64,000 nt of DNA from Variovorax gossypii (GTDB taxonomy: Bacteria; Pseudomonadota; Gammaproteobacteria; Burkholderiales; Burkholderiaceae_C), in NCBI RefSeq assembly GCF_003965815.1, contig NZ_RXOE01000007.1, forward strand, positions 245,758 to 309,757. The letters are read 5' to 3'. The position numbers and the translations under genes were made by a program. Positions 7,356-15,570 of this stretch are shown here, one piece after another (within the stretch, counting starts at the first letter, position 1; the number at the start of each line of letters is the position of its first letter). The notes below the pieces were generated by a model. The model ran no database searches. It had not been told where the DNA came from and saw only the letters and a list, made by a program, of their open reading frames with translations.

Positions 7356-9467
7356 TCATCCGGCGCGTCCGACGACCAATGCGTCGACCGCCACGCAGCC
7401 GCCGTCGGCCAGCGGCCGCGCGATCAGCGGGTTGATCTCGGCGCTGTCGAGCGAATCGCCGGCGCGCAGCGCAAAACCGGCCAGCGCACACAGCGCATCG
7501 GCGATCGAATCGAGGTCGACCGGCGCACGGCCGCGCGCCCCATCGAGGATCGCGAAGGCGCGCAGTTCGCGCACCATGGCCAGCGCGTCGTCGCGCGTGA
7601 TCGGCAACGCGCGCAGCGACACGTCGCGCAGCGTCTCCACGTGAATGCCGCCCAGGCCGAACATCAGCACCGGCCCGAACACCGGGTCGCGATGCACGCC
7701 CGCGATGCATTCGACGCCGCCGCCCAGCATGCGCGCCACCAGCGCGCCGTCGAGCCGCGCATCGGGCCGCGCGGTGAGCGCGTGGTCGCGCGTGCGCTCG
7801 AAGGCGGCGCGCGCCTGCGCCGCGCCGCGCAGGCCGAGCGCCACGCCGCCGACGTCCGACTTGTGCGGGATGTCCGCGCTCACGATCTTCACCACCACCG
7901 CGTCGCCGATCGCTTCGGCGGCGGCAGCGGCCTCGTCTGCGCTGCGCACCACGCAGTGCTCGACCACGGGCACGCCGGCTTCGGCGAGCAGCGCCAGCGC
8001 GTCGGGCTCGGACATGGTGCCGGGGGCGAGCTTCAGCGGATTCGACGCAGGAGCGGAGGCTGTCGAAAGCGGCGCGCCGGTCTTCAACCCGGCGAGCGCG
8101 GCAATCGTGCGGATGCCGTCCGACGGATCGGCGAACACAAGGCAGCGCATCGCCTCCAGCTCGGCGCGGCGCTCTGGCGCCAGCAGCGTGCTGATGGCGA
8201 GCAGCGTGTCGGGATACGCCGCGCGCAGCGAGCCCACCAGCTCGCGCAGCACCGGCCAGAACGCGTCCGACGCACCGGCGGCTGCGAGAAAGCCCATCCA
8301 CGACGCGAAGCCGCGGTCATCGAGCATCACGCGCGCGCTGCGCTCCAGCAGGCTCATGTCGTTCGTGACCTGCCCCGTGATGTCGACCGGGTTGCGCGGC
8401 GCCGCGAAGGGCACCCAGCTGCGCAGCGTGTCTTGTGCTGCATCGCTCAGCGGCTGAACGTCGAGGCCCTGCGCTGAGGCTTCGTCGGCCATCAGCGCGC
8501 CCACGCCGCCCGAGAGCGTGAAGAGCCCGATCGAGCGGTCGCGCGGCCTGCCGGCCACGGCCGCGCTGTGCGCCAGGTCGAAGAACTCGGTGAGGTTGCG
8601 CGCGCGCAGCACGCCGTACTGGCGAAACACCGCGTCGTACACCGCGTCGTCGCCCGCCAGCGCGGCCGTGTGCGAGGCGGCGGCCTGCGCGCCCAGCGCC
8701 GTGCTGCCGACCTTGACCATCACCACCGGCTTGCCGTTCGCCTGCGCGAGGGCCAGCGCGGCGCGCAGCCGGGGGCCGTCGCGGCAGCCTTCCATGTAGC
8801 CCATGATCACGTCGGTGGCCGGGTCCTGCGCGAGCCAGGCCAGGCAGTCGGCGAACTGCACGTCGGCCTCGTTGCCGGTGGTGGCCCACAGCGACAGGCC
8901 CACGCCGCGGGCCCGCGCCATCGAGTAGGCGTACGCGCCGAACGCGCCCGACTGGCTCACCAGCCCGATGCGCCCCGCCGCCACCCGGCCCACGCCGGGC
9001 GCGGGCGAGAAGGTCGCGTAGACATTGCGGGCGATGTTCATGAAGCCCAGGCAGTTCGGGCCGATGAGCCGCACGCCGGCCGCGCGCGCCTTGTCGCCGA
9101 GCCGTGCCTGCGCGGCGGTGCCCTCGGCGCCGGTCTCTGCGAAGCCCGACGAGAACAGCACCACGCCCTTCACCTTCGCGGCGATGGCGTCGTCGAGCGC
9201 GCCGTCGACCAGCGCGGCGGGCACTGCGAGCACGGCCAGGTCCACCGGCTGGCCGATGGCGCGCAGGCTGGGCCATGCCTGCAGCTCCTGGATGCGGTCG
9301 GCGTTGGGGTTGACCGGGTAGAGCGCACCGTCGAAGCCGAAGCGGCGCTGATAGTCGACCGGGATGCCGCCGATCTTCTGCGGGTTGGACGAGGCGCCGA
9401 CCACCGCGATGGAGCGTGGCGCGAACAGGGCCGAAAGCGATTCGGCCTGGGGGCTGAAGAAATCCAT
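7356..9467 (-). CDS. Acyl-CoA synthetase, NDP-forming type (fused alpha/beta)
   Basis: A 703-residue fused acetate--CoA ligase (ADP-forming) family protein that interconverts an acid plus CoA plus ATP with acyl-CoA plus ADP and phosphate. The N-terminal CoA-binding domain (SIAVVGASSNPQKIGG near residue 18, PVNPNADRI) is followed by the succinyl-CoA-ligase-like flavodoxin domain (GLVSQSGAFGAYAY; ASHTAALAGDDAVYDAVF with the phosphorylatable His). The C-terminal half is an ATP-grasp domain (DAVVVKIVSADIPHKSDVGG). Alpha and beta parts are in the same order as in the acetyltransferase-less Pat-like ligases. It lies second in the porin-led operon and probably activates whatever the Bug receptors bind. 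Confidence 0.92.
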   Translation of the reverse strand: MDFFSPQAESLSALFAPRSIAVVGASSNPQKIGGIPVDYQRRFGFDGALYPVNPNADRIQELQAWPSLRAIGQPVDLAVLAVPAALVDGALDDAIAAKVKGVVLFSSGFAETGAEGTAAQARLGDKARAAGVRLIGPNCLGFMNIARNVYATFSPAPGVGRVAAGRIGLVSQSGAFGAYAYSMARARGVGLSLWATTGNEADVQFADCLAWLAQDPATDVIMGYMEGCRDGPRLRAALALAQANGKPVVMVKVGSTALGAQAAASHTAALAGDDAVYDAVFRQYGVLRARNLTEFFDLAHSAAVAGRPRDRSIGLFTLSGGVGALMADEASAQGLDVQPLSDAAQDTLRSWVPFAAPRNPVDITGQVTNDMSLLERSARVMLDDRGFASWMGFLAAAGASDAFWPVLRELVGSLRAAYPDTLLAISTLLAPERRAELEAMRCLVFADPSDGIRTIAALAGLKTGAPLSTASAPASNPLKLAPGTMSEPDALALLAEAGVPVVEHCVVRSADEAAAAAEAIGDAVVVKIVSADIPHKSDVGGVALGLRGAAQARAAFERTRDHALTARPDARLDGALVARMLGGGVECIAGVHRDPVFGPVLMFGLGGIHVETLRDVSLRALPITRDDALAMVRELRAFAILDGARGRAPVDLDSIADALCALAGFALRAGDSLDSAEINPLIARPLADGGCVAVDALVVGRAG

Positions 9468-9489
9468 GAGTCGAGGCGGGAAGGCGGTT

Positions 9490-10554
9490 TCAGAAGTTGT
9501 GGCGGATGCCGGCGGCGAGCACGCGCACGCCGTTGCCGCTGTCGGGTGCGACCGTGATGGTCGCGAGCGAGGCCGAGGCGCCGTTGCGGTTGAGCAGGCG
9601 CAGCCAGCGCGCGTACAGCACGGTGCGCTTGCTCAGGTAGTAGTCGTAGCCCAGCGTCCAGGCGAGTTGCGAGCGGCCGGTGTCGTCCACCTTGCGCTGC
9701 ATGGCCTCGAACATCAGGTTCGAGGCGGGCGTCACGTTGTAGGTGACGCCCAGGCTCGCGAGCTTCGCGGCGGGCACGCGCGGCAGGCTCGATGTGTTGC
9801 GCACGTAGTTGGCATAGAACTGCAGCCCGATGTCCGGCAGCTCGTACGCGCCGCTCAGCGCCTGGTAGGTGGTGGTGGCCGGCTCGGCCACGGGCGCCGC
9901 GGCCGAGCCGGAGCGCGCGCGCTGGAACGCATAGGCGATGTAATAGGGCTTGCGCGACCAGCCCAGGCTGCCGCCGTAGAAGTTGCCGCTCTGGTGGCTG
10001 GGCGCGCTCGATTCGCCAGGTGCGTAGGCGATGTCCGCGAAGAAATCGCTGCTGGCCGGCGTACGGTAGCGAATCATGTTGCTGGCACGCGCGGCGAAAG
10101 GCGTGAGCCCCGGCTGCGCGTCGGTGGCCGCCACCAGGTTGATCGGCGAGAACACCGAGTTCACGCCGTACGGGTCGGCCTTGAACAGCGTGTAGAACAT
10201 CGGCGTGTACATGCGGCCCGCGTCGATCTGCCCCCACGGCCCCGACAGGCCGACGAAGGACTGCCGGCTGAACGACATGGCCGGCCCGGGCAGCGTGCCG
10301 TTGCCGGTGTCGGGCGCGAAGCCGCTCTCCAGCGTGAAGTGCGCGCTGAGCCCGCCGCCGAGGTCTTCGGTGCCGCGAAAGCCCAGGCGCGAGGCCGTCT
10401 GGCCGCCGTCTTCCAGCCGCTTCGACGACGTGTTGCCCGACTTGGCGAAGGCCATGTAGAGGTCGACCGTGCCGTAGATCGTCACGCTGCTCTGCGCCAG
10501 CGTGAGCGAGGAGTAGGCCGCCAGCGCGAGGCCGGCGGCTGCTGTCTTCTTCAT
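9490..10554 (-). CDS. Gram-negative porin, Omp32/OmpC-like
   Basis: Outer-membrane trimeric porin of the betaproteobacterial Omp32 type, 354 residues from the chosen start. The signal peptide MKKTAAAGLALAAYSSLTLAQ is followed by SSVTIYGTVDLYM, the standard first strand. SRLGFRGTEDLGGGLSAHF and SRQSFVGLSGPWGQIDAGRM are classic porin motifs, and the chain ends with a terminal Phe (IRHNF) as required for BAM recognition. A start 15 codons upstream is in frame, but the ATG at 10554 has GGAGACATACGACAC before it and begins the signal peptide. It is the first gene of the minus-strand catabolic operon and is divergent from the Crp-type regulator, with an inverted-repeat operator between them. Confidence 0.95.
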   Translation of the reverse strand: MKKTAAAGLALAAYSSLTLAQSSVTIYGTVDLYMAFAKSGNTSSKRLEDGGQTASRLGFRGTEDLGGGLSAHFTLESGFAPDTGNGTLPGPAMSFSRQSFVGLSGPWGQIDAGRMYTPMFYTLFKADPYGVNSVFSPINLVAATDAQPGLTPFAARASNMIRYRTPASSDFFADIAYAPGESSAPSHQSGNFYGGSLGWSRKPYYIAYAFQRARSGSAAAPVAEPATTTYQALSGAYELPDIGLQFYANYVRNTSSLPRVPAAKLASLGVTYNVTPASNLMFEAMQRKVDDTGRSQLAWTLGYDYYLSKRTVLYARWLRLLNRNGASASLATITVAPDSGNGVRVLAAGIRHNF

Positions 10555-10659
10555 GTGTCGTATGTCTCCGGTAGGGCTTGCCGCATGCCGGTGATGCATG
10601 TCGGTGCCGCTTGTGTGCTTGTGGATGTCCGGTGCTTACGATAGAAATGACGGACTCCC

Positions 10660-10685
10660 GAATCTGTCAACGCTTTGACAGATTC
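10660..10685. promoter_or_regulatory. Crp/Fnr-type palindromic operator
   Basis: Perfect inverted repeat with 11-bp arms (GAATCTGTCAA and its reverse complement) separated by CGCT, in the porin-regulator intergenic region. Its core TGTCA-N6-TGACA has Crp-family spacing and resembles CooA-type half sites. The right arm read on the minus strand supplies a TTGACA that could be the porin -35 box, so binding there would overlap polymerase. Operator for the adjacent Crp/Fnr-type protein is an inference from position and symmetry. Confidence 0.72.
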
Positions 10686-10831
10686 ATGAACATCACGGCA
10701 GGGAGAACCCGCTGACCCGATCGCCCCGCTCAACCCCTCGGAACGCAGAAGAAAGCACCGCGCTCATCGAGCGCGCGCTGCGCTGGAACGAGCTGTTCTC
10801 GCGCTGGCCCGACGCGCGCCGCACCGAGCTC

Positions 10832-11461
10832 ATGAAGTCGGCGCGCATGGAGCGCTACAGCCGGCGCACGCAGGTGCTGGCGCACGACCGCAGCCGGCGC
10901 GAGCTGCTGGTGGTGGTGTCGGGATGCCTCGAGATCAGCAGCATGAGCACCCACGGGCGCAAGTACGTCAACGCGCTGCTGGGGCCGGGGCAGGTGGCGC
11001 CGCTGGTGCGCCTGCTGGAAGACGTGCCGCTGCCCTATGACTACCACGCGCACGAAGACTCGGTGATCATCCACCTGCCCAGCGACGCCGTGATCGCGGT
11101 GCTCGACGCCGAGCCGGTGCTGTGGCGCGACGTGGCCAAGCTGGGCCTGCAGCGCCAGCGGCTGAGCATCGTGCTGCTGCAGAACCAGATGCTCAACTCG
11201 ATCCACGGGCGCGTGGCCGCGACGCTGATGAGCCTGGTCCACTTCTACAACGGGCAGGGGCCGGGCGCGGGAGAAGGCGACGATGCCGGCCCGCTGGTGC
11301 GCCTGTCGCAGAACGACCTGGCGGCCATGCTCGGGCTGTCGCGCCAGACCATCAACAAGGAACTGGGGCGCCTGGTGGAAGAGGGCGCCATCGACATGCG
11401 CTACAAGCGCATCCGCATCGTCGATGCCGAGCGGCTGGCGCGCATCGCCGCCGGCACCTGA
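10832..11461 (+). CDS. Crp/Fnr family transcriptional regulator
   Basis: Cyclic-nucleotide-binding-fold regulator with C-terminal winged helix. The beta-roll is recognisable (YSRRTQVLAHDRSRRELLVV, GCLEISSM, GQVAPLVRL), then a long dimerisation helix, then the HTH near residues 155-190 (LSQNDLAAMLGLSRQTINKE). No Fnr-type Cys cluster is visible, so an Fe-S sensor is unlikely. The listed ATG is the first standard start in frame. The frame is open to 10679, and the upstream codons (ERALRWNELFSRWPDARRTE) look like the missing N-terminal helix. The only start-like codon with a ribosome site is CTG at 10712 behind GGGAGA. The real protein may therefore be about 40 residues longer. It probably controls the divergent porin operon through the operator at 10660. 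Confidence 0.88.
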   Translation: MKSARMERYSRRTQVLAHDRSRRELLVVVSGCLEISSMSTHGRKYVNALLGPGQVAPLVRLLEDVPLPYDYHAHEDSVIIHLPSDAVIAVLDAEPVLWRDVAKLGLQRQRLSIVLLQNQMLNSIHGRVAATLMSLVHFYNGQGPGAGEGDDAGPLVRLSQNDLAAMLGLSRQTINKELGRLVEEGAIDMRYKRIRIVDAERLARIAAGT

Positions 11462-11470
11462 GCAAGACGC

Positions 11471-12064
11471 TCAGGTGTGGATCTTCTCGCCCTTGGCCAG
11501 CATTTCCACGAACTGCGCGATGCGGCGCGCGCGGGTCTCGGGCTTCTTCGCGCTCTGGGTACGGAACAGAATCGCGAAGCGGTTGCGCGAATCTAGCGTG
11601 GCGAAGAACTTCGCGGCTTTCTTGTCGGCGTCGAGCGCGGCCTGCAGGTCGGGCGGCACGGTGGCCGCGGCGACGCCCTCGTAGGCCGCGTCCCAGCGGC
11701 CGTCGGCCTTCGCGCGTTCGATCTCGGCATGGCCGGCCGGCTGCATGCGGCCTTCCTCGAGGAGCTTCAGCACCTTGGCGCGGTTGATCTGCGACCAGAT
11801 GCTGCGCTTGGTGCGCGGCGTGAAGCGCTGCTGGAAGTACTGCGCGTCGTCGCTCTTGCGCTGGCCGTCGATCCAGCCCCAGCACAGCGCTTCTTCGAGA
11901 GCCCCGGCGTAGTCGATGGAGGCGATGCCGCTGTCCTTCTTCGCGATGCGAAGCCACACGCCGGCGGCGCTGGCGTGGTGGCGCTTGAGCCAGCGCGCCC
12001 ACGAGGCGGCATTGGTGCATTCGACGGGCGTGTCGTGCACGACGCGCTCTTCTGTCTTGCTCAT
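11471..12064 (-). CDS. YdeI/OmpD-associated family protein
   Basis: A 197-residue YdeI-like protein (bacteriocin-protection, YdeI/OmpD-associated family). Seen: WARWLKRHHASAAGVWLRIAKK, ALEEALCWGWIDGQRKSDD near residues 55-73, and the C-terminal ATLDSRNRFAILFRTQSAKKPETRARRI segment that is the family signature. The function is poorly defined. The start ATG at 12064 overlaps the stop of the CdsA-like gene by 4 bp, so it is the last gene of the phospholipid operon by position, although nothing in its sequence suggests a lipid role. Confidence 0.9.
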   Translation of the reverse strand: MSKTEERVVHDTPVECTNAASWARWLKRHHASAAGVWLRIAKKDSGIASIDYAGALEEALCWGWIDGQRKSDDAQYFQQRFTPRTKRSIWSQINRAKVLKLLEEGRMQPAGHAEIERAKADGRWDAAYEGVAAATVPPDLQAALDADKKAAKFFATLDSRNRFAILFRTQSAKKPETRARRIAQFVEMLAKGEKIHT

Positions 12065-13017
12065 GGCACCCACCAGTAGCGCAGCGCGTGGAAGTAGATA
12101 GGCGCCGCGAAGATCACCGAATCGAGCCGGTCGAGCATGCCGCCGTGGCCTTCGATCATCGAACCCCAGTCCTTCACGCCGCGGTCGCGCTTGATGGCCG
12201 ACATCACGAGGCCGCCGAAGAAACCCATGAGGCAGATGGTGAGCGCCATCAGCGCCGCCTGCCACGGGTTGAAGGGCGTGGCCCAGTACAGCGCCGCGCC
12301 CAGCGCGGTGGCGCTCGCCACGCCGCCGATCAGGCCTTCCCAGGTCTTGGAGGGCGACAGCTCGGGCGCCACCTTGCGCTTGCCGAAGAGCTTGCCCCAC
12401 ACGTACTGCAGCACGTCGCTGCCCTGCACCACGATCACCAGGAAGGCGATCAGCAGCAGGTTGCGGCCCTCGAAGCCCGGAATCTGCAGCGTGAGCAGCG
12501 CGGGTACGTGGCTGATGCAGAACACGCAAACCATCAGCCCCCACTGGATCTTCGAGGTGCGTTCCAGGAAGCGCCGCGTGTCGCCGCTCACCGCCGCCAG
12601 GATGGGCAGCAGCAGGAAGGCGTAGACCGGGATGTAGATGGCGTAGAGCCCATACCAGTCGATCCAGATCAGGAAGTACTGGCCCGGCAGCGCGAGGTAG
12701 AAGGCAAGCGCGATCGGCGCATGGTCGCCGCGCCGCGTGTAGGCCAGGCTGATGAACTCGCGCAGCGCATAGAACGAGATCAGGTAGAACAGCACGATCA
12801 CGCCGCCCTTGCCGAAGGCGAAGGCGATGCCGATCACCGCCACCATCACCCACCATGCGTTGACGCGCGAGTTGAGGTTGTCGATCACCGAATGCGGCTG
12901 GCCGTGCGCCACCCGCCACTTGAGCAGCGCGCCGATGGCCGAGGCCAGCACCAGCACGCCGGCCACGCCGCCGAAGAGCTTGAGCGTGGTCCATGCGAAG
13001 GGAGAAAGCTCGATCAT
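12061..13017 (-). CDS. CdsA-like phosphatidate cytidylyltransferase (YnbB-like)
   Basis: Integral membrane CDP-diacylglycerol synthase family protein, 318 residues with about eight hydrophobic segments. It would make CDP-diacylglycerol from phosphatidate and CTP. The C-terminal CTP-transferase signature is present: SPSKTWEGLIGGV (near residue 218) and SAIKRDRGVKDWGSMIEGHGGMLDRLDSV, matching S-x-K-R-x(4)-K-D-x(5)-GHGG-x(2)-DR-x-D. Start ATG at 13017 overlaps the PlsC-like stop by 4 bp. This is unlikely to be the housekeeping cdsA, since the neighbours (CDP-alcohol transferase, PAP2-phosphatase fusion, hydrolase-methyltransferase) match the accessory ynb cluster rather than the uppS-cdsA-dxr locus. 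Confidence 0.9.
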   Translation of the reverse strand: MIELSPFAWTTLKLFGGVAGVLVLASAIGALLKWRVAHGQPHSVIDNLNSRVNAWWVMVAVIGIAFAFGKGGVIVLFYLISFYALREFISLAYTRRGDHAPIALAFYLALPGQYFLIWIDWYGLYAIYIPVYAFLLLPILAAVSGDTRRFLERTSKIQWGLMVCVFCISHVPALLTLQIPGFEGRNLLLIAFLVIVVQGSDVLQYVWGKLFGKRKVAPELSPSKTWEGLIGGVASATALGAALYWATPFNPWQAALMALTICLMGFFGGLVMSAIKRDRGVKDWGSMIEGHGGMLDRLDSVIFAAPIYFHALRYWWVP

Positions 13018-13757
13018 GCGGCGGTCCCTCCGTTGTTGTTCTGGCTGCCGGCCGTGCCGTTCTCGTCGATGCGGTCGTACTCGGGCCTCAGGTCGAGCAT
13101 GGCGGCGCGGGCCCGGGCGATGAAGCTGTTCTTGTCCTCGCCCTCGGCCAGCGAGATCGGCGCGCCGTAGCGCACCGTGCAGGCCAGCGGGATCGGCACC
13201 AGCGTGCCCTTGGGCAGCACGCGCTTGAGGTTCTCGATCCACACCGGCACCAGCCGCACGTTGGGACAGGCGCGCGCCAGGTGGAAGAGGCCGCTCTTCA
13301 AGGGCAGCAGGATCTCGTCGCCGGTGTTGCGCGTGCCCTCGGGGAACATGATGAGCGAGTCGCCGGCGTCCAGCGCCTGCTTCATCTGCTCGACCGGGTT
13401 CTCGCCCTGGCCCGAGCCGTCGCGGCGGATCATCAGCGCGTTGAACACGTCGATGCCGATGAACTGCCGCGTCTTCGAGGCCATCCAGTAGTCCTGTCCG
13501 GCCACCGGGCGCGTGAGCGCGCGCAGGTCGGGCGGCAGGGTGGCCCACAGCAGCACGAAGTCGCCGTGGCTCGTGTGGTTGGCGAAGTACAGCGTCTGCT
13601 CGGCCTTCGGCGTGGAGCCCGACCAGATGGCGCGCACCCCGGTCAGCAGCCCGGCCGCACCGATGATGAGCTTGCCCGCCACGATGGCGAGGCCGCGCCG
13701 CAGCACGGTGCTTTCGGGCTTTTCGTCCTTGTTCTTGTTTTCTTCTTCTGCGTTCAA
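13014..13757 (-). CDS. PlsC-like 1-acylglycerol-3-phosphate acyltransferase
   Basis: A 247-residue lysophospholipid acyltransferase (PlsC/LPLAT family). Motif I NHTSHGDF (H-x4-D near residue 61) and motif III FPEGTRNTGDEILLPLKSG (near residue 140) are intact, with ALMIRRDGSG as the substrate-binding motif between them. It would acylate lysophosphatidate or a related lysolipid at the inner membrane, supplying phosphatidate to the CdsA-like enzyme encoded immediately downstream with a 4-bp overlap. The N-terminus is hydrophilic (EEENKNKDEKPE) before a hydrophobic helix. E. coli ynbABCD has no such gene, so this is an addition to the cluster. Confidence 0.92.
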   Translation of the reverse strand: MNAEEENKNKDEKPESTVLRRGLAIVAGKLIIGAAGLLTGVRAIWSGSTPKAEQTLYFANHTSHGDFVLLWATLPPDLRALTRPVAGQDYWMASKTRQFIGIDVFNALMIRRDGSGQGENPVEQMKQALDAGDSLIMFPEGTRNTGDEILLPLKSGLFHLARACPNVRLVPVWIENLKRVLPKGTLVPIPLACTVRYGAPISLAEGEDKNSFIARARAAMLDLRPEYDRIDENGTAGSQNNNGGTAA

Positions 13758-14200
13758 GAGATGTCCTGTGTCATCAAGGCAAGTAGGAACATGGCGCTCT
13801 GGCAGGCCACCACGATGGCGTGGCGCTGCATGAGCTGACGGGTGCCCTGCACGCGGTCGTCCAGCGGGCGGGGAGCGTGCTGCGAGGGCGGCGGCTCGCG
13901 CAGCCCGAGGGAGGCGAGCGAGCGGTCGAGGGCGTCGAGCGAGGCGACGGTGTTGCGCGCCAGGCCGTCGAACAGCGCCTCGTCGAAGCGCAGCCGGAAA
14001 GCGAAGTAGCGCTCCAGCGCGCCGAGGATGACGACCGCGCCGAAGCCCATGGTGGCGGTGGTCGAGAGCGAGCGCAGCGTCAGCGCGAGCACCAGCGCCG
14101 AGATGCAGGTGAGCGCGAAGCCCCAGAGGGCCAGCAGCGCCATCGCGCGCAGCAGCGCCGCGAGCGCGGCGCAGGTGGTTCTGTCGTTGTCATCGGTCAT
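13754..14200 (-). CDS. Small membrane protein of the phospholipid operon
   Basis: A 148-residue protein I do not recognise. Two hydrophobic stretches near residues 13-55 (LLRAMALLALWGFALTCISA and a following one) form a probable hairpin, followed by an amphipathic region and a C-terminal hydrophobic segment (HAIVVACQSAMFLLALMTQ). A strong AGGAGG lies 6 bp before ATG 14200. The longer in-frame reading upstream runs through the PAP2 gene and is rejected. It overlaps the preceding gene by 11 bp and the PlsC-like gene by 4 bp, so it is translationally embedded in the operon. It could be a membrane partner of the acyltransferase or phosphatase (inference). Confidence 0.78.
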   Translation of the reverse strand: MTDDNDRTTCAALAALLRAMALLALWGFALTCISALVLALTLRSLSTTATMGFGAVVILGALERYFAFRLRFDEALFDGLARNTVASLDALDRSLASLGLREPPPSQHAPRPLDDRVQGTRQLMQRHAIVVACQSAMFLLALMTQDIS

Positions 14201-15539
14201 GGCGCGGCACCTCCTGCAAGGGCTTGATCGGCTCCAGCGACATCCGCCAGGCGTCCCGCAGCACGATCTGCGGCCGCGCCCGGCGCACCGTGTCCTCGGC
14301 CTGGGCAACGCCGCCGGCCGCCCCGTAGCGGCCCAGCCAGGCGATCACCGCCGCCGCGCTGCGCGAGAAGCCGAGCGCGCAGCAGACCCACACTGTGGCA
14401 CCGTCCGCGCTCCTGCGCTGGCCTTCGATGACGGCGGCCGCGCGCTGCAGGCGCACGGTGGGCGGCACCGTCAGGTCGAGCACCGGCACGCAGCGCGCAT
14501 GCGGCACGCCGGCAGGCATCTGCAGCTCGGCGCACAGGCTCACCAGCCGGGGCCGCCCGGCGGCCAGCCATTCGGCGTGCGTCGGCCGGCGGCCCAGCCG
14601 AAGGCCCGGCACCACCTCGACCGAGGCCGGGAGCTTGCGGGTCCAGAGCCAGGCATTGACGGCTGCGCCGAGCCGGTAGGGCGCCAGCATCCAGCGTGCG
14701 GCCCAGCCCATGCGGCCGCGGCCGTTCATCTGGAAGCCGCGCGCGCCGAAGCCGGCGTAGTTCAGCGCCACCAGCGCGAGCGAGGCGGCCGGCCATGCGA
14801 GCCACAGCGCGATGCCGCCGCCGTACAGCGCGGCCGCCAGGAACAGCGCCGCGCCCACGGCGTAGAAACTCGCCAGCTTCCAGCGCTGCGCATCACTGGC
14901 GGTGCGCCATGCGCGTGGCATCGACACCACGCGCTCCAGCGGCCACAGCCACACGCAGAACAGGCCGAGCAGCGCGCCGGTAGGAATGTCGATGAAGTGG
15001 TGCTGCCAGGTCGTGAGCACCGAGGCGCAGATGGCGAAGGCCCACAGGTGCAGCACCAGCCGCGCCCACAGCGGCCGGATGAACTGCCGGTACCAGTCCC
15101 AGAGGATCACCGCCAGTGCGATGTGCAGCGAGGGCGCCTGGTTGAAGGGCTGGTCGAAGCCGCGCAGCGCGTTGAACAGGAAGGCCGGTGCCCCGTCGAC
15201 CGGCGGCTGTCCGAAGCTGAAGTGCAGCGGCCAGAGGATGAAGCAGGTGCAGGCGACCAGCGTGGCCGTCACCAGCCGCAGCGCATGCCGGTCGAGCGTG
15301 TGCCTGCTGCGCGCGAGGAATAGCGACAGCGCGTAGAAGACGTTGATCGTCCAGTACGGGAAGATGGTCCACGGCCAGAACGGCACCTGCCGCTCCCACT
15401 CGAAGGCCATCGAGGGCACGTCGGCGCGCGTGGTGGCCCACCAGTTGGCGAAGCCGTAGGTCGCGTAGAACAACGGCCCCAGGAACACCAGCCAGGCGGC
15501 GGCGCGCTTCCATGGCCGTCGTGCCAGCGGGGCGCTCAT
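14190..15539 (-). CDS. PAP2-family phosphatase fused to dual-specificity phosphatase (YnbD-like)
   Basis: A 449-residue membrane protein joining two phosphatase folds. The N-terminal part has about six membrane segments and PAP2 motifs: PSLHIALAV (near residue 137) and TTWQHHFIDIPTGALLG (near residue 182, H-x3-D). The C-terminal cytosolic part is a Cys-based tyrosine/dual-specificity phosphatase with VCCALGFSRSAAAVIAWL near residue 385, matching C-x5-R, although the residue before the nucleophile is Cys rather than the usual His. The same fusion occurs in E. coli YnbD. It would remove a phosphate from a lipid phosphate such as a phosphatidylglycerol-phosphate-type intermediate. Its position beside the CDP-alcohol transferase supports that, but the substrate is unknown. 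Confidence 0.88.
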   Translation of the reverse strand: MSAPLARRPWKRAAAWLVFLGPLFYATYGFANWWATTRADVPSMAFEWERQVPFWPWTIFPYWTINVFYALSLFLARSRHTLDRHALRLVTATLVACTCFILWPLHFSFGQPPVDGAPAFLFNALRGFDQPFNQAPSLHIALAVILWDWYRQFIRPLWARLVLHLWAFAICASVLTTWQHHFIDIPTGALLGLFCVWLWPLERVVSMPRAWRTASDAQRWKLASFYAVGAALFLAAALYGGGIALWLAWPAASLALVALNYAGFGARGFQMNGRGRMGWAARWMLAPYRLGAAVNAWLWTRKLPASVEVVPGLRLGRRPTHAEWLAAGRPRLVSLCAELQMPAGVPHARCVPVLDLTVPPTVRLQRAAAVIEGQRRSADGATVWVCCALGFSRSAAAVIAWLGRYGAAGGVAQAEDTVRRARPQIVLRDAWRMSLEPIKPLQEVPRHDR

Positions 15540-15570
15540 TGCGGGGCCTCGGTGCTGCGTGCCGCTGCGC

